Shown piece by piece: positions 40,501-45,789 of a stretch of DNA of 64,000 nt. The DNA is taken from positions 34,782 to 98,781 of the forward strand of contig CACRXP010000995.1 in the NCBI GenBank assembly GCA_902702965.1. Direction: 5' to 3'. A program made the translations under genes and the position numbers. A model generated the notes under the pieces. That model made no database searches, was not told the DNA's origin, and saw only the letters and a program-made list of their open reading frames with translations. The DNA comes from Spirometra erinaceieuropaei. Lineage: Eukaryota; Platyhelminthes; Cestoda; Diphyllobothriidea; Diphyllobothriidae. Position 1 is the first letter of the stretch; each line of letters opens with the position of its first letter.

Positions 40501-42890
40501 CCCTGCATGCGAGATGAAGGCTCTGCAATGCAGTCATCGACCCAGGCCTCACATCAGACAGGCTGCCACCAAGGTTTTCTCGTCCGGTCACTGCGGTGTA
40601 AACGGCAGGCCGCCTGATGTTCGGTCTTTCAAAGCCACCCAAGGCGTTTAATCAGCTTTAAGCCCGATGCAGACATTGCCTCGCTCAAGGCCCTCCGACA
40701 CCTGTCTCGTCTGCCCTCAGACGTCTGGACGTATGTTCTCGTCCGGCTGCCAACCTGCACCAATGTGTTGTCTGTTACTTCTGTGCATTATGTAGTGTCT
40801 GTGGTAGTCCGCGCTTTCTTCCTCTCCGCCGCTTTGCCTAGCTGTAATTCTGTCCGACACACGCTGCCTATAGATTCGCTGCTGGGACCGCGAGAAGTTT
40901 GTATTTAGTCTCGCGATTGCTCGATGCCAATCAAAGCTGCCTCTTCCTTGATTTGCTGGTTGATACTGAGACGGAAAGGAAGGCGCACTCTCGCACTGAC
41001 AGCTAATAACCTCAACGAGAAAGAGGAACTTTCCTGAAAGACAACTTGAGGCAACGGCATGCAAAGCTGTCCGCACGCTCTTACACGTCAGTAAAGTTGT
41101 CCAACCCAATCTGTCTCCCCTGAATTCTGATTTGGGAATCTTTTTTGTCAACCATACCATCATCAACAATTCCTCTCTTCTATTCCTACTCAGGAGCCGA
41201 TTGGAAAGTTGTTGTGGCTGAGGACGGTTTATAATGAATGCCATCCCCTCTAATGATGCATTCCGCATGGGACTTTTACTCACTGCATTATTATGACAAT
41301 TTTCACTAAGGGACGCAACTATTCTGGCTGGGTGTACCAAGCCTAGGGTAGGGCGGTGTCTACACTCCCAAAACAAGAGCCGACTAATTACTGGAGGCCG
41401 CGGGCGCTTCCTCTAACACGCTGTCGAAGTGATGGTGGCGCCTCGCCATTGGCTGCCCTTCTCGAACCTGATTGGTCAGTGTATGCGAGAAATCGATCAG
41501 CTTGTCTAGAGTTTTCTTCTCGAAGCGCATCGGACCGAAAGCAGGCGAATTCCAATAGGATGTTATTAATACGCGTTATTTTTCAAGTTTAAATGACTTG
41601 CAGTTTTATAACGCATGTTTGTGGTAAGTCGTATTCTCCGCCGAAAAAAACAGACATTGAAATGAGAAATCCACCAAACAAACAAATTCAGATGACACTT
41701 GCTTCGCTGTCTGCAGAGAGGGATTGACAGAATTCGCTGAGCTCTGATCCACATCTGCTGAAAATGTGTCCCGTGTATTTTCAAGTATTGAATGTACATC
41801 AGCTCCGTGGTGGCCGTGTTCTGCCGGCAATGATTGCACGTCAAATTCTAAAATGTCAGTGAGCCCTATGAAACTGGCTTATATTAGATTTACAAAAATA
41901 GGTTTTTGTAGGCAAAATCAGTAGAACCAGTTCAGATAATTACGCGGTTTTATTGACCCACCGTAAATGAATATGGCCACTACGTAAATTTCAGCGCATT
42001 AGAGTTAGGGTTGGGTTAAGGATTATGATTTCGCTTATATTTCGAAACGTTTTAATTACAATTGTGGTTTGGGTTTGGGTTAGAATGGTTATGAAGAGAT
42101 TTGTGATTATGGTTAGCAGAGTTAGGATTGAGGAGTGTGATTAGGGTTTAAAGTATTTGAATGTGAGTTGTAGTTAGGGTAAGCAGTACAATTTTTTAGA
42201 TACGTGTTATGATGAGAATTGGCATTGGGGTCATGGTTGTGATCAACGTTAGAGTATGTGTTGCAGTCAGGATAAGGACTGAATTCTGGACTCGAGAGAA
42301 GGAACCCCTGGAATTTAGCGTGAGACCAGTTGTAGGACTAAGGTGGGTTGGGGCAGGTGTATCTAAATTCCTGTACCCGACCGTTTCTGCTAACTGTTCC
42401 CAAGGGCATTTTTATGCGCTTAACTGCTTCAAATCCTGGCCATTTAAAACCCTATTCTGCAAGGCAGCGCCGCGCACACTGGAAATTACCTCTAACAAAA
42501 CGCATCTACCATCAAATCGAAATAGTAGGCAGTAACGCCACATGTTTTGCATAGCGGGTTTCCGCTGTTACTTTTTGAGCAAACATACTTACTAGTGTCA
42601 GAGAAACTGATGTAGGGTGTGCGCGCGTAAGTGTTCTGCACCGAGTTGAATGCGTTTCTTGGCCTTCTGTGACTGCTTTCAGCGACAGAATGCAGACTGA
42701 TCTTTTGCTGAGGTATCTGCTCCGCCGTTGAGTCAAGCTCCTCGCCCATTGAGCTTCTCGCAGTTTGGCCGTTGGTTGCGACTGTGAGTGAAAGGCCAAG
42801 GAGTAAGATTAGCACGAGGAGCTTGACTATGCAGGTGGCCAACTGCATAACAGATGACTCTGTCCTCCCAGATCTGCGCATAAGGACCAT
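1426..42890 (-). CDS. Tolloid/BMP1-like astacin-CUB-EGF protein, 16 exons seen, 3' end outside window, active site substituted
   Basis: Secreted multidomain protein of the tolloid/BMP1 family. Active family members process procollagens and chordin-type BMP antagonists outside the cell. Coding exons: 42593-42890, 41703-41847, 38702-38817, 37777-37897, 34261-34406, 33667-33927, 30536-30646, 30258-30461, 27234-27407, 23987-24132, 19671-19866, 16963-17097, 14518-14663, 12789-12984, 5834-5968, 1426-1589. They sum to 2694 bases, 898 codons, and phases agree at every junction. The domain order matches tolloid: pro, astacin, CUB, CUB, EGF, CUB, EGF, CUB. The catalytic zinc motif has lost two His ligands and the Met-turn Tyr, so proteolysis is doubtful. 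CUB4 is cut by the window edge and CUB5 is not seen. The assembly is my inference from sequence, without transcript support. The weakest joins are the exon 2 donor (GC) and the exon 9 donor. Confidence 0.9.
3073..3450 (+). repeat. R1 dispersed GC-rich repeat, copy 1
   Basis: Shares with the other R1 copies a chain of landmarks: TGTGGACCAGGG, a GGATCC-containing block, a CTTGACT...CTGACAC segment, GGGGAGRAGAGAG, and GCGCAAGTCACCGTCCCTG with GAGCACAC...GACGTTCTC near the end. Reading frames across it are broken and differ between copies, so it is annotated as a repeat, not a gene. Confidence 0.65.
4150..4760 (+). repeat. R1 dispersed repeat, copy 2
   Basis: The most complete copy together with that at 25.9 kb. 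It begins near a GCCAGTAGGTGG/CGCCGGAGAC block, contains TTGCTGGTCAAAAACCTGG and GCTACGCAGGTCTA, and ends in GTCGACAACGACGGTCGAAC. Open frames of about 65-88 codons on both strands are not shared with other copies. Confidence 0.65.
5834..5968 (-). CDS. Exon 15: EGF2 domain
   Basis: Complete six-cysteine EGF module: CATTNHGCDQICVSTPDGH then KCRCHQGYNLHPDGKTC (about residues 807-842). Against EGF1, the Asn of the hydroxylation motif is Ser and the aromatic residue is His, so this copy should not be hydroxylated at that site. The calcium-binding acidic cluster is also absent (VPQDIIGH before the first Cys). Acceptor ATTTTTAG, donor AGAT|GTAAGT, both phase 1, length 135. Confidence 0.95.
6045..7880. 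mobile_element. Foldback-type element, subfamily 2, copy A
   Basis: Shares blocks with 21795-22960: GAAATCTAATARCGGAAACT near the left end, GTAGTTTAGCTTCTGTGCAT in the middle, GGAAAACTGTTTT...AATGTAGGCAGTT, and a right end of gagtta-ggtcac type close to that of the larger foldback family. AT-rich with no transposase frame, so non-autonomous if mobile. Confidence 0.55.
8245..8676 (+). mobile_element. LINE 3' end copy (truncated)
   Basis: Matches the 62545-62965 tail at protein level (IDDTGNRLGISKAFT against VDSGHRADPNEAF) and in DNA (GTGCGCACAGAAGAACTT). The segment at 8571-8675 (CCGCTGCATGTCGCAGCTGC ... GTGTTTTCTGGTAGAT) recurs just before the copy at 44.6 kb. Confidence 0.55.
9262..9485 (+). 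repeat. R1 dispersed repeat, copy 3 (3' part)
   Basis: Contains GCTACACAAGTCTAC, GCGCAAGTCATCGTGTCTGC and a terminal GTCAACAACGACGGTCTAAC, aligned with the end of copies 2 and 4. Its 5' part is missing or unrecognisable. Confidence 0.65.
9655..10560. repeat. Intronic segment duplicated at 17520-19600
   Basis: Blocks found in the same order in both introns: GGAAAATATCA with GAACATATAATG-type end, CTTCAGATGAGCTTTTTAAC against CTTCTGATGAGCTATTTAAC, ATCAGAATCGGTTTGAC, and AAAATGGCAA...TTGATCCACTTA. Both segments lie between a CUB second-half exon and the following EGF exon, which fits a block duplication of the gene. Confidence 0.65.
11074..12303. mobile_element. Foldback element, nested or chimeric copy
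   Basis: Left end CAGTAGGTGGCTGACTCATG plus the family block CGTTTCGAAAAGATTAATTA...GGGTTGTAAAA. A second left-arm copy starts inside at about 11866 (GTTAACCTAAATTTCAAAAT). The right end at about 12250-12303 is the complement of the left. This looks like one element inserted into or recombined with another. Confidence 0.7.
12789..12984 (-). CDS. Exon 14: CUB3, C-terminal half
   Basis: Acceptor TTCCTTAG, then LRELMNCSFNHLEIFDGPSH, ILRKLCGLDLPTTIRSTSN and a closing QRFTANFQGG at donor GGAG|GTAAGT (phase 1). It is a close duplicate of the CUB2 second half. Cysteines and the LEIFDG turn are intact and the reading frame is clean. Confidence 0.95.
13860..14450 (+). mobile_element. LINE remnant: apurinic-like endonuclease region
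   Basis: Frames fused across indels read LCRHRE, HMRLSVHGNNFDLIVN and KFCVVLHALSATVPKTSQLS, the order seen in the endonuclease domain of flatworm LINEs (…LRLPL…KFATIVSAYAPP…KFYEDLHALLATVPKADKL…). Catalytic GDFN is lost and frames shift repeatedly, so it is dead. It lies in the intron between CUB3 halves, opposite in orientation to the host gene. GC-richer than its surroundings. Confidence 0.7.
14518..14663 (-). CDS. Exon 13: CUB3, N-terminal half
   Basis: Acceptor CAAATTAG, then AVCGGSMKADRGKFSSPGYP and DQDCIWNIEVPPGQVVSLSI, ending PFE at donor GAG|GTAAGT (phase 0). It carries the same CUB landmarks and splice positions as the CUB2 exon at 23987-24132, in the same 146 bases. It joins exon 14 so that the LxF strand leads into LRELMNCSFNHLEIFDG. 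Confidence 0.95.
15634..16622. mobile_element. Foldback element, full copy (about 1 kb)
   Basis: The left terminus CAGTAGGTGGGCTAACTCAT is mirrored at the right by ATTTCATGAGTTACCTCACC. The complementarity extends inward: GGCTGCATGG...near 15800 mirrors GCATGCAGCTGGAAAGAAG near 16445, and GAAAACATGCATGAAAATAT mirrors ATATTTTCATGCATGTTTTC. Nearly the whole element is thus an imperfect hairpin with arms of about 450 bases. No open frame worth noting. Confidence 0.8.
16963..17097 (-). CDS. Exon 12: EGF1 domain
   Basis: One complete EGF-like module (about residues 648-683): CGTTNHGCEHICVNTPGGY followed by KCRCHRGYNLHPNGKTC. It has six cysteines with EGF spacing and the C-x-N-x4-Y-x-C-x-C hydroxylation-type motif. 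The acidic D-x-D-E cluster that precedes the first Cys in calcium-binding tolloid EGFs is replaced by SPEQIGL. Acceptor TTATTAG, donor ACAG|GTGAGT, phase 1 on both sides, so the exon is a symmetric, shufflable module. Length 135 bases, same as EGF2. Confidence 0.95.
18830..19175 (-). mobile_element. Penelope-like element remnant (endonuclease C-terminus)
   Basis: Minus-strand frames read FDFAKPRILARGSNKT and then, after a frameshift, KQLEAWVSDTNCINRHVDLP, the characteristic tail of Penelope GIY-YIG endonucleases (…EAWxSxxxSINRHIDL…). The N-terminal GIY-YIG core is not clear here. In the intron between EGF1 and CUB2. Confidence 0.7.
19671..19866 (-). CDS. Exon 11: CUB2, C-terminal half
   Basis: Acceptor TTTCATAG, then LEEQSDCSYNHLEIFDGPSE, ILRKLCGLDIPATIRSTSN and strands ending RFAASFEKG. 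These are the third and fourth CUB cysteines, the LEIFDG turn and the LCG-xx-P-xx-I-x-S motif. The usual Asp of C-x-Y-D is Asn here. Donor AAAG|GTAAGC, phase 1. Length 196 bases equals its CUB3 counterpart, with about 43 of 66 residues identical by hand count. Confidence 0.95.
20095..20415. repeat. SINE-related inverted repeat (hairpin)
   Basis: AATGGCCATTTCTGG at about 20130 is mirrored by CCAGAAATGGCCATT at about 20255, and CATACCCAAGCCCGA by TCGGGCTTGGGTATG. Each arm is about 75 bases around a 30-base loop. The right flank GGGCTCGAGAGAGAGCCC and the GGCACAACGGAACGAGT tail recur at 38.05, 48.4, 49.13 and 59.07 kb. Confidence 0.75.
21795..22960. mobile_element. Foldback-type element, subfamily 2, copy B
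   Basis: Ends GACCTAGCTCATGAAAT and, in reverse, CATTTCATGAGTTAGGTCA form short terminal inverted repeats. The interior matches 6045-7880. Located between the two CUB2 exons. Confidence 0.6.
22939..23260 (-). mobile_element. Penelope-like element remnant (endonuclease)
   Basis: A continuous frame reads RINEHKLGIRRRDPLSLVFT, HVLECDHGFNWEGTEVVAM and REFLQVWLSNTTSINRHVDL. It covers the R-x-x-EH motif of GIY-YIG nucleases, an internal H...C-D-H segment and the NRHVDL tail. One of the better preserved fragments, but without a linked RT. Confidence 0.8.
23987..24132 (-). CDS. Exon 10: CUB2, N-terminal half
   Basis: Acceptor TGCACATCAG, then VVCGESLKADKGVFTSPGYP and NKQCIWKIEVSAGFAVVLSF, a textbook CUB opening: CG...G-x-F-x-SPGYP...C-I-W-x-I. 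Donor GGA|GTAAGT is phase 0. The exon is 146 bases, exactly the length of the CUB3 first-half exon at 14518-14663, and the two proteins are clearly alike (both ADKG/ADRG, SPGYP, CIW.IEV), suggesting duplication. Confidence 0.95.
24885..25335. mobile_element. Foldback element, left half only
   Basis: Starts at ATCTCGTAAAATGTCGACCG and follows the left-arm order (GGATGCCGGCTTTTGAATGC, CTGCAGAAACC, then TGTACGCTGTCCGCGGAAG at the centre). No matching right arm follows. A separate right-end fragment of the same family lies at about 24420-24540. Confidence 0.6.
25880..26362 (+). repeat. R1 dispersed repeat, copy 4
   Basis: Long copy with TTGTGGTCAAAATCCTGGTC, GTGTGGACCAGGGG, GTTACGCAAGTCTACTGGC, GCGTAAGTCACCGTCCCTG and the terminal ACGGTCGAACTGTCGGGG. 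Several overlapping open frames arise from high GC and not from a conserved protein. Lies in the intron between exons 9 and 10. Confidence 0.7.
27234..27407 (-). CDS. Exon 9: CUB1 C-terminal strands plus linker
   Basis: Acceptor ATAATCAG gives two bases completing Asp, then RSHHLCVVARPLSTNTIWLI, corresponding to the CUB tail pattern R-x-C-G...STxNxIWLxF. It lacks the Gly that usually follows the fourth Cys. SPRFLSVLYAV matches the closing GFxAxY strand. An unusual 20-odd-residue linker (PTLDYLISGEVDGQTW) follows. The left boundary is uncertain. The donor G|GTGAAT at 27234 is the only reasonable site giving the phase needed by exon 10. A stronger-looking AAG|GTGTGT at 27193 is out of phase, and a weak site at 27201 is possible. 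Confidence 0.75.
28049..29030. mobile_element. Foldback element, full copy
   Basis: Begins CAGTAAATGGGCCAGCTCAT and ends in GTTATCACCCCTACTGTG. Arms include CATGCCGGCTTTTGAAAGAA mirrored by AAAAGCCGGCATGCTGAGG, and TTGTAAAACTAATC mirrored by GATTAGTTTTACAACCC. Length about 0.98 kb, AT-rich, non-coding. It sits in the intron between exons 8 and 9. Confidence 0.8.
29475..29580 (-). repeat. tRNA-derived SINE head
   Basis: The minus strand reads GGATGGCTAGAGCGTTAAGT and later GTGGGTTCGAATCCCACC, i.e. A-box-like and B-box/T-arm sequences with a perfect T stem. The 5' bases do not pair with the 3' CAAGGCA, so the acceptor stem is not intact and this is a SINE rather than a tRNA gene. Related sequences occur at 47.1 and 47.4 kb. 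Confidence 0.65.
30258..30461 (-). CDS. Exon 8: CUB1 core
   Basis: Contains FCRWRIVAANGERIHLTF, the C-x-W-x-I...G...I-x-L-x-F signature. Next is a variable insert rich in Asn, Gln and Lys, then CVEEYVEVRDGYCSKSPLI, the third CUB cysteine and the [VL]-E-V-R-D-G turn that carries calcium-site residues. An additional Cys lies within YCSKS. Acceptor is CATTTTAG and donor ATTG|GTATGC (phase 1). Confidence 0.9.
30536..30646 (-). CDS. Exon 7: CUB1, N-terminal strand region
   Basis: After a T-rich tract and CCAAG, the frame reads CGRTLLEYFGTFASPQYAGE, the opening of a CUB domain: CG, then G-x-F-x-S-P-x-Y. The remainder up to SNQ is polar. Donor CAAG|GTATGC, phase 1, joins over a 74-base intron to exon 8 to give NQDSLFCRW, which restores the second CUB cysteine and C-x-W motif. 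Exon length is 111 bases. CUB modules bind substrates and calcium in this family. Confidence 0.88.
32524..33359. mobile_element. Foldback element, diverged copy
   Basis: Left end ATCTCATAAAATGTCAGTCG and right end GTATTTGATGAGATCGGTTA with CTAAAACGCATTTCAAAG in between. Internal landmarks are recognisable but decayed. Confidence 0.6.
33667..33927 (-). CDS. Exon 6: astacin C-terminal subdomain with Met-turn
   Basis: Acceptor TTGACAG joins to give D-D-Y-V-E-I-I-K-E-N-I-Q-P-G, as in tolloids after RPDRD. The Met-turn reads YDYSSIMHFRRDAFAK: M314 is present, but the Tyr that normally follows MH, the fifth zinc ligand of astacins, is Phe316 (codon 33806-33808). The domain closes with IGEATQPSARDFRQVNKLYK and C-P, corresponding to the family's IGQRxxLSxxDIxQxxxLYxCP. 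An adjacent Cys pair (335-336) precedes this. Donor T|GTAAGT leaves phase 1, feeding the first CUB exon as KCPSCG, like the KCPACG junction of BMP1. Confidence 0.95.
34261..34406 (-). CDS. Exon 5: astacin zinc-binding exon with substituted ligands
   Basis: The frame reads GCCSHVGRQSNSGPQTISV (cysteine-rich loop) and then QELGHILGFWYEHIRPDRD. In active tolloids the first and last ligand positions are His (HELGHxxGFWHEH). Here residue 257 is Gln (CAG at 34316-34318) and residue 267 is Tyr (TAT at 34286-34288). The central H261, the general base E258, G264 and the RPDRD tail are kept. The donor G|GTGAGT is strong. Only one of three His ligands remains, so normal zinc binding is unlikely. The assignment to the family is certain; loss of catalysis is inference. 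Confidence 0.95.
36318..36420. repeat. Inverted repeat related to the Penelope terminal region
   Basis: Left arm CTTGAAGAAGGACACACGAT then CCGGGACAAG; right arm CTTGTCCCAACGATCATATC then TCCTTC. The middle GCTAATAAAGCT matches the segment just 3' of the hammerhead cleavage site at 60.26 kb. The flanking arms match the sequence after it in opposite orientations. The ribozyme core itself is missing. Confidence 0.6.
36708..37660. mobile_element. Foldback element, diverged copy
   Basis: Left arm ATGAGATATGAGCCGAAATT followed by AAATTACTTAGGTGGGA; right arm GAAAACGGATTTCAGAATTT then CCATCAGGTCTGTCACTG. The centre contains the AGTATACGCCTTGTATATC stretch typical of the family. Between exons 4 and 5. 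Confidence 0.6.
37777..37897 (-). CDS. Exon 4: astacin domain, N-terminal subdomain
   Basis: Begins after CACCAAG with two bases that finish the Gly of FSG, then SSRATFMRAMRTWESKTCV. It continues with SFVEKE and IHFTIESCG, up to a perfect donor (GG|GTAAGT). It matches the helix A and beta-sheet half of astacins: A-M-x-x-W-E, then T-C-[IV]-x-F, then a strand ending in CG that opens the cysteine-rich loop. The cysteine of TC and that of SCG are the expected family positions. Phase 2 out agrees with exon 5. Confidence 0.92.
37960..38115 (+). repeat. SINE tail fragment
   Basis: Contains TGGTCATTCCAGTCTCCCAT, GCTGCTGGTTGGGCTCGAGA and GGAACAAGTGAGTTCCGTAA, matching the 3' part of SINE copies at 20.3 and 48.4 kb. 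Just upstream of the exon 4 acceptor in the host gene's orientation. Confidence 0.6.
38330..38640 (-). repeat. R1 dispersed repeat, copy 5 (inverted)
   Basis: Reverse-orientation copy: GTTCCACAGCATAATGCAGC, AGGGACGGTGACTTGCGG and the GCGCAGCAGCTATTGCACCC tail. The latter motif also recurs near 39375 and 40100. It sits in the 0.8 kb intron between exons 3 and 4. Confidence 0.55.
38702..38817 (-). CDS. Exon 3: furin cleavage site and start of the astacin domain
   Basis: A pyrimidine-rich tract and GCGCAG acceptor lead into a short acidic stretch, then KRRSRR (residues 157-162), a proprotein-convertase site. The mature chain would begin AVTANQQHVWPSGIIPYAI. The pattern R-A-x-T...W-P-x-G-x-I-P-Y is the classic N-terminus of mature astacins and tolloids. 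Donor is CCG|GTGAGT, leaving phase 1. The sequence is too short for an unaided ORF search, but the motif match and phase agreement on both sides make it secure. Confidence 0.9.
40717..41376 (-). other. Unassigned open frame of about 219 codons
   Basis: Longest stop-free frame in the window, in the intron between exons 2 and 3. It contains SFDWHRAIARLNTNFSRSQQ and a basic, Gln/Arg-rich tail ending QPDENIRPDV. An acceptor-like CGTCTCAG lies before YQPANQGRGS and a donor-like CAG|GTTGGC near HIGAG, so it could be an alternative prodomain exon. However, exon 2 to exon 3 joins in frame without it. I recognise no domain. It may equally be a relic of a mobile element in a GC-rich patch. Confidence 0.25.
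41703..41847 (-). CDS. Exon 2: prodomain segment, GC splice donor
   Basis: Entry is at TTTTAG|AA, two bases that complete a Lys codon with the last base of exon 1. The exon then reads FDVQSLPAEHGHHGADV and onward for 47 codons. It is hydrophilic with no recognisable motif, and no FxGD aspartate-switch motif as found in some astacin prosegments. The frame can leave the exon in the phase needed by exon 3 only through AA|GCAAGT, a GC donor with otherwise ideal consensus, or through a much weaker GT two codons later. Prodomains of this family are poorly conserved, so support comes mainly from matching phases at both ends. Confidence 0.65.
41990..42200 (+). repeat. Degenerate telomere-like TTAGGG tract
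   Basis: Repeated GTTAGGGTTGGGTTAAGG, GGTTTGGGTTTGGGTTAGAA, GTTAGGATTGAGG and GATTAGGGTTTAAAG units with many substitutions, inside intron 1 of the tolloid-like gene. Flatworm telomeres are TTAGGG. Confidence 0.6.
42593..42890 (-). CDS. Exon 1: start codon, signal peptide and N-terminal prodomain
   Basis: The frame contains a strong signal-peptide core, about residues 17-37 (KLLVLILLLGLSLTVATNG), followed by a polar prosegment. Three Met codons are possible starts. ATG at 42890 sits in a good context (AAAATGG) and is the one used for numbering. ATG at 42881 and 42848 are alternatives, and the last gives the most compact signal peptide. The exon ends in ISFSDT plus one base, at donor A|GTAAGT. 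The open frame extends upstream to 43007, but that part looks like 5' untranslated sequence. Confidence in the secretory signal is high and in the exact start moderate. Confidence 0.8.
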
Positions 42891-42922
42891 TTTGCGGTGT
42901 GCTAGGGCCTGATTTCTGATGT

Positions 42923-42941
42923 TATTTATATAATATATAAA
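42923..42941 (-). promoter_or_regulatory. TATA-like tract just upstream of the start codon
   Basis: A TATATAAATA motif on the minus strand lies about 35-50 bases before ATG 42890. If used as a TATA box, it would leave a very short 5' leader. Alternatively the T/A tract followed by ACATCAG could be a 3' splice site for a 5' UTR intron or for spliced-leader trans-splicing, which occurs in flatworms. Weak evidence. Confidence 0.2.
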
Positions 42942-44554
42942 GGAACCGAGAGAAAGGACGGTTAACCACTGCTGCAGTTTCTGTGCAAAGCCACACTTTA
43001 AGCCCATTGGTTAGCTTCTTGCGCGGTAAAACACCCGGGCAGGCTTGTTTGTATTTTCATGTGACTTGCGTGACAAAATAATCGAAAATGCAGTGTAACT
43101 TTGAAAGGTGTATACCAAATAATGTTGAGTGACTTCGTGGAAGAGCAAAACAACGCTCACTAAAATAGCTCTTCCTCTCCCTTGCACTCTGTTTTACGAC
43201 AGAATGCGAACTTCAGATATCACCAGTAACGTAGCTGGGCTCAAAAATAAACAGTCGTGTTTGTCTAAAGAAAATACGTTTTTGTGAAAGCCCATGGTGC
43301 TGCTAAATACCGTAATAAAAAGATAGAACACATTGATTTAAAAAGCATTTCACTGCTCAAAATGTCCTTGAGAATTAATAAAATGTCCCAAAAAATTCTT
43401 TTTAAGTCTACAAATTGATTAAAGGACTTCTTGACAATGAACTGAGGAACTGACTTGTCAGTCTTCATGACTTAAAAACACCGCTAGACCCCAACTCACA
43501 GACTTCGCGAGTAAACCGGCAGCATCTTGAACTGTAATGGACCTCATCTGGGCGGACGCACGAAAATCCGCTTCCGATTCACAAAGGATTACATTCAGGG
43601 ATCACCAATAACTGCTTCGTGGTTTGCAAAAATGAACTAGATTAGCTATAAAAATTTTCATCTAGACTGATCATCATTGTGTTCACAAAACCTAGGTCTT
43701 AAGTATTCATATTTAACCAGTGCATTATTATAGACACAAGAAAATATCCTACTTTGCCCATGTGATTTACATCAGCTCAGTTATTTATATTACGCTTCGA
43801 GCCAAGTTTCGCTGGGACTAATCCGATAGATTTACTTCGGGTTTACGAATGGACTTCTAGGGTTATTTAGAAGCTGGGCAGTCAAAGGCAAATATATACG
43901 AAAAAATGTTTAGGGAAGATTGGAGGACCCTTCGCCAGGCCGAATCTCTCATACGAGAGTAATGCCTTGACAAAAAAAATAGGAAAACGCTTGTTTGAGT
44001 TTTTACCTAATAATCATGCTTGCAGGATGATGAATCAGTCGACATGCTGCGTCCCCGGTCATTCTGCTGAACGAGGATCGGGTCTTAATTAACCGGACGT
44101 CAGAGTCCTCCTGGCTTCGTTTACCATCCATAAACCGATATTTCCGTGGTCCAATGGCAGAAAGTACATCAGGGAAACCATCCCCGATTCACGATAAATG
44201 AACTTAAATAACAAAAATCCGTACCAGGAGGATGAGTGCGTATTTAGAAAGCATTTAAACAAAATGGGCCGTGGCTTGGTTTCGCATAGTTTCGTAGCCT
44301 GCAGCTGCTCTCCGTTCGGAGGACAACGATGTCTTGAGATAGTGAACGGTAGATAGAGTTTCGGCCGTGAAGGCACTCTTCAGTCAACCGATGGTAGGCA
44401 ATAACGCAGGGTGTCACCAGCCAAGACTGTTGTGGACAGCAGTCACGTTCGTTCAGTGACGCATAGTTAAACTAAATTCGGTTGCAGGATACCATAATTT
44501 ACAGCATAGGTACTAGCTTAAAGTTAAGACACGCGCGTTTCAGCGATATTCTGC

Positions 44555-45120
44555 CGCTGCATGACACAGCTGCGAAAAGACCGGCTCATCATTTGGTAAC
44601 CCTGCGTTCCTCGTGTCCTTTTCTGTAGATATTCCAGTGCATCCCAGCGAAGCCTTCCGTGTGATTTACAAGATATCACCTCAATGACCTAAGCGACAAC
44701 GTCAGCACTTACTAGCAACAGCAGAAGCGACAGCCATCAGGCCACAGAGGCCGGCCCTGTGCGTGCAGAAGAATCTCTCGAAAGCTCCGCGTCTACCGTG
44801 GCCAAAGATCGATTAACTGCACGCATGTCTCCGCGCCTCTGTACGCCCTTCCCTTGTAACACGTTTCTACCTAACCCTCACTTTCACGTACTGCCTACTC
44901 TCTCGCCTACCCTTTCTATTTACATACCTCGTTTGTATGAAAGGATGAACCGTAATTGATTGTTATCATCGTTCATACGCTCAAATTGGTACATAGTTCT
45001 TATAAAAATGCGCAGGCCCGATGAGAATTTATCGATAGCACGCGTATGCTCGCCTAATACTCTTCGAAATTCCTACTGTTTTAAAAAAGTTTGTAAATTT
45101 GAGTTGGGAGTAGAGATATC
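44555..45120 (+). mobile_element. LINE 3' end copy (truncated)
   Basis: Shares CCTTCCGTGTGATTTACAAG, CAGCACTTACTAGCAACAGC, CAGAGGCCGG and GATCGATTAACTG with 45800-46310, at high similarity. It ends near CGATGAGAATTTATCG. Direct orientation and 1.2 kb spacing to the next copy. Confidence 0.7.
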
Positions 45121-45789
45121 CACCTCTTCGCATAAGAGATAAAATGGGATTATTATAGCACCTCTTGGGCACTGTCAGTCTCCTTTTGCACATGGAAAAT
45201 AGCCTAAACCAAACGCATCCCTTTCGGCTGCTCTTTGACTTTATTTGTTTTGGATGCCTGCTTACTCAGGCAACATAACAGCAAACGTCAGAAAAATGTA
45301 AAATATATACAACATAAAGTTTAAAGTTCGATAGTTTTCGGGGTCATTAATATGTTACCTTCTGTGTAACTTGAGTAACTTTGGCATCGACCTGACCTTA
45401 AAATTATCGTCGAGGTGAATAGATCTGGGCATCCGATAGTCCCCAGTGTCAGTTTATTTGGGCAGTAGGTTGGAGCTGGTCGTATCGCTCGTTTGTGTCT
45501 CCCAGAAAGCTTTTCATAGTTTTCTCGAATGAAGATGGAAAAAATAACATGCATCAAGATCACGGAGCATTTAGTGGTAATTCACAATAAATCATATCAA
45601 AACAATATTGAATCCGGTATATATCTGTTCCTGCTAATATGGCATTTTTGGAAAATTGGTGGTGTTTGATATGATCCTGTACAAATTTACGTAGGTTAAA
45701 TATGGTATTAATATAGCCTTACGTACAAATAAAAGGCAGAGCGCCTATCCACACGAATACGGGTACGCGTGCCGTCATGGCTGAGAAAA

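Larger units (their letters stand above)
42593..43560. other. 5' flank of the tolloid-like gene
   Basis: Bases about 42891-43560 upstream of the start codon hold no recognisable repeat. The open frame 43007-42891 preceding the start shows no signal of coding use. A transcription start cannot be placed. Confidence 0.4.

Noticed and set aside
41703..41847. FxGD aspartate-switch latency motif in the prodomain
   Set aside because: FDVQ occurs but no FxGD; not supported.
1426..42890. Tolloid-like locus as a processed or decayed pseudogene
   Set aside because: It has introns, an intact frame over about 898 codons, consistent phases and strong splice sites; only catalytic residues are changed.
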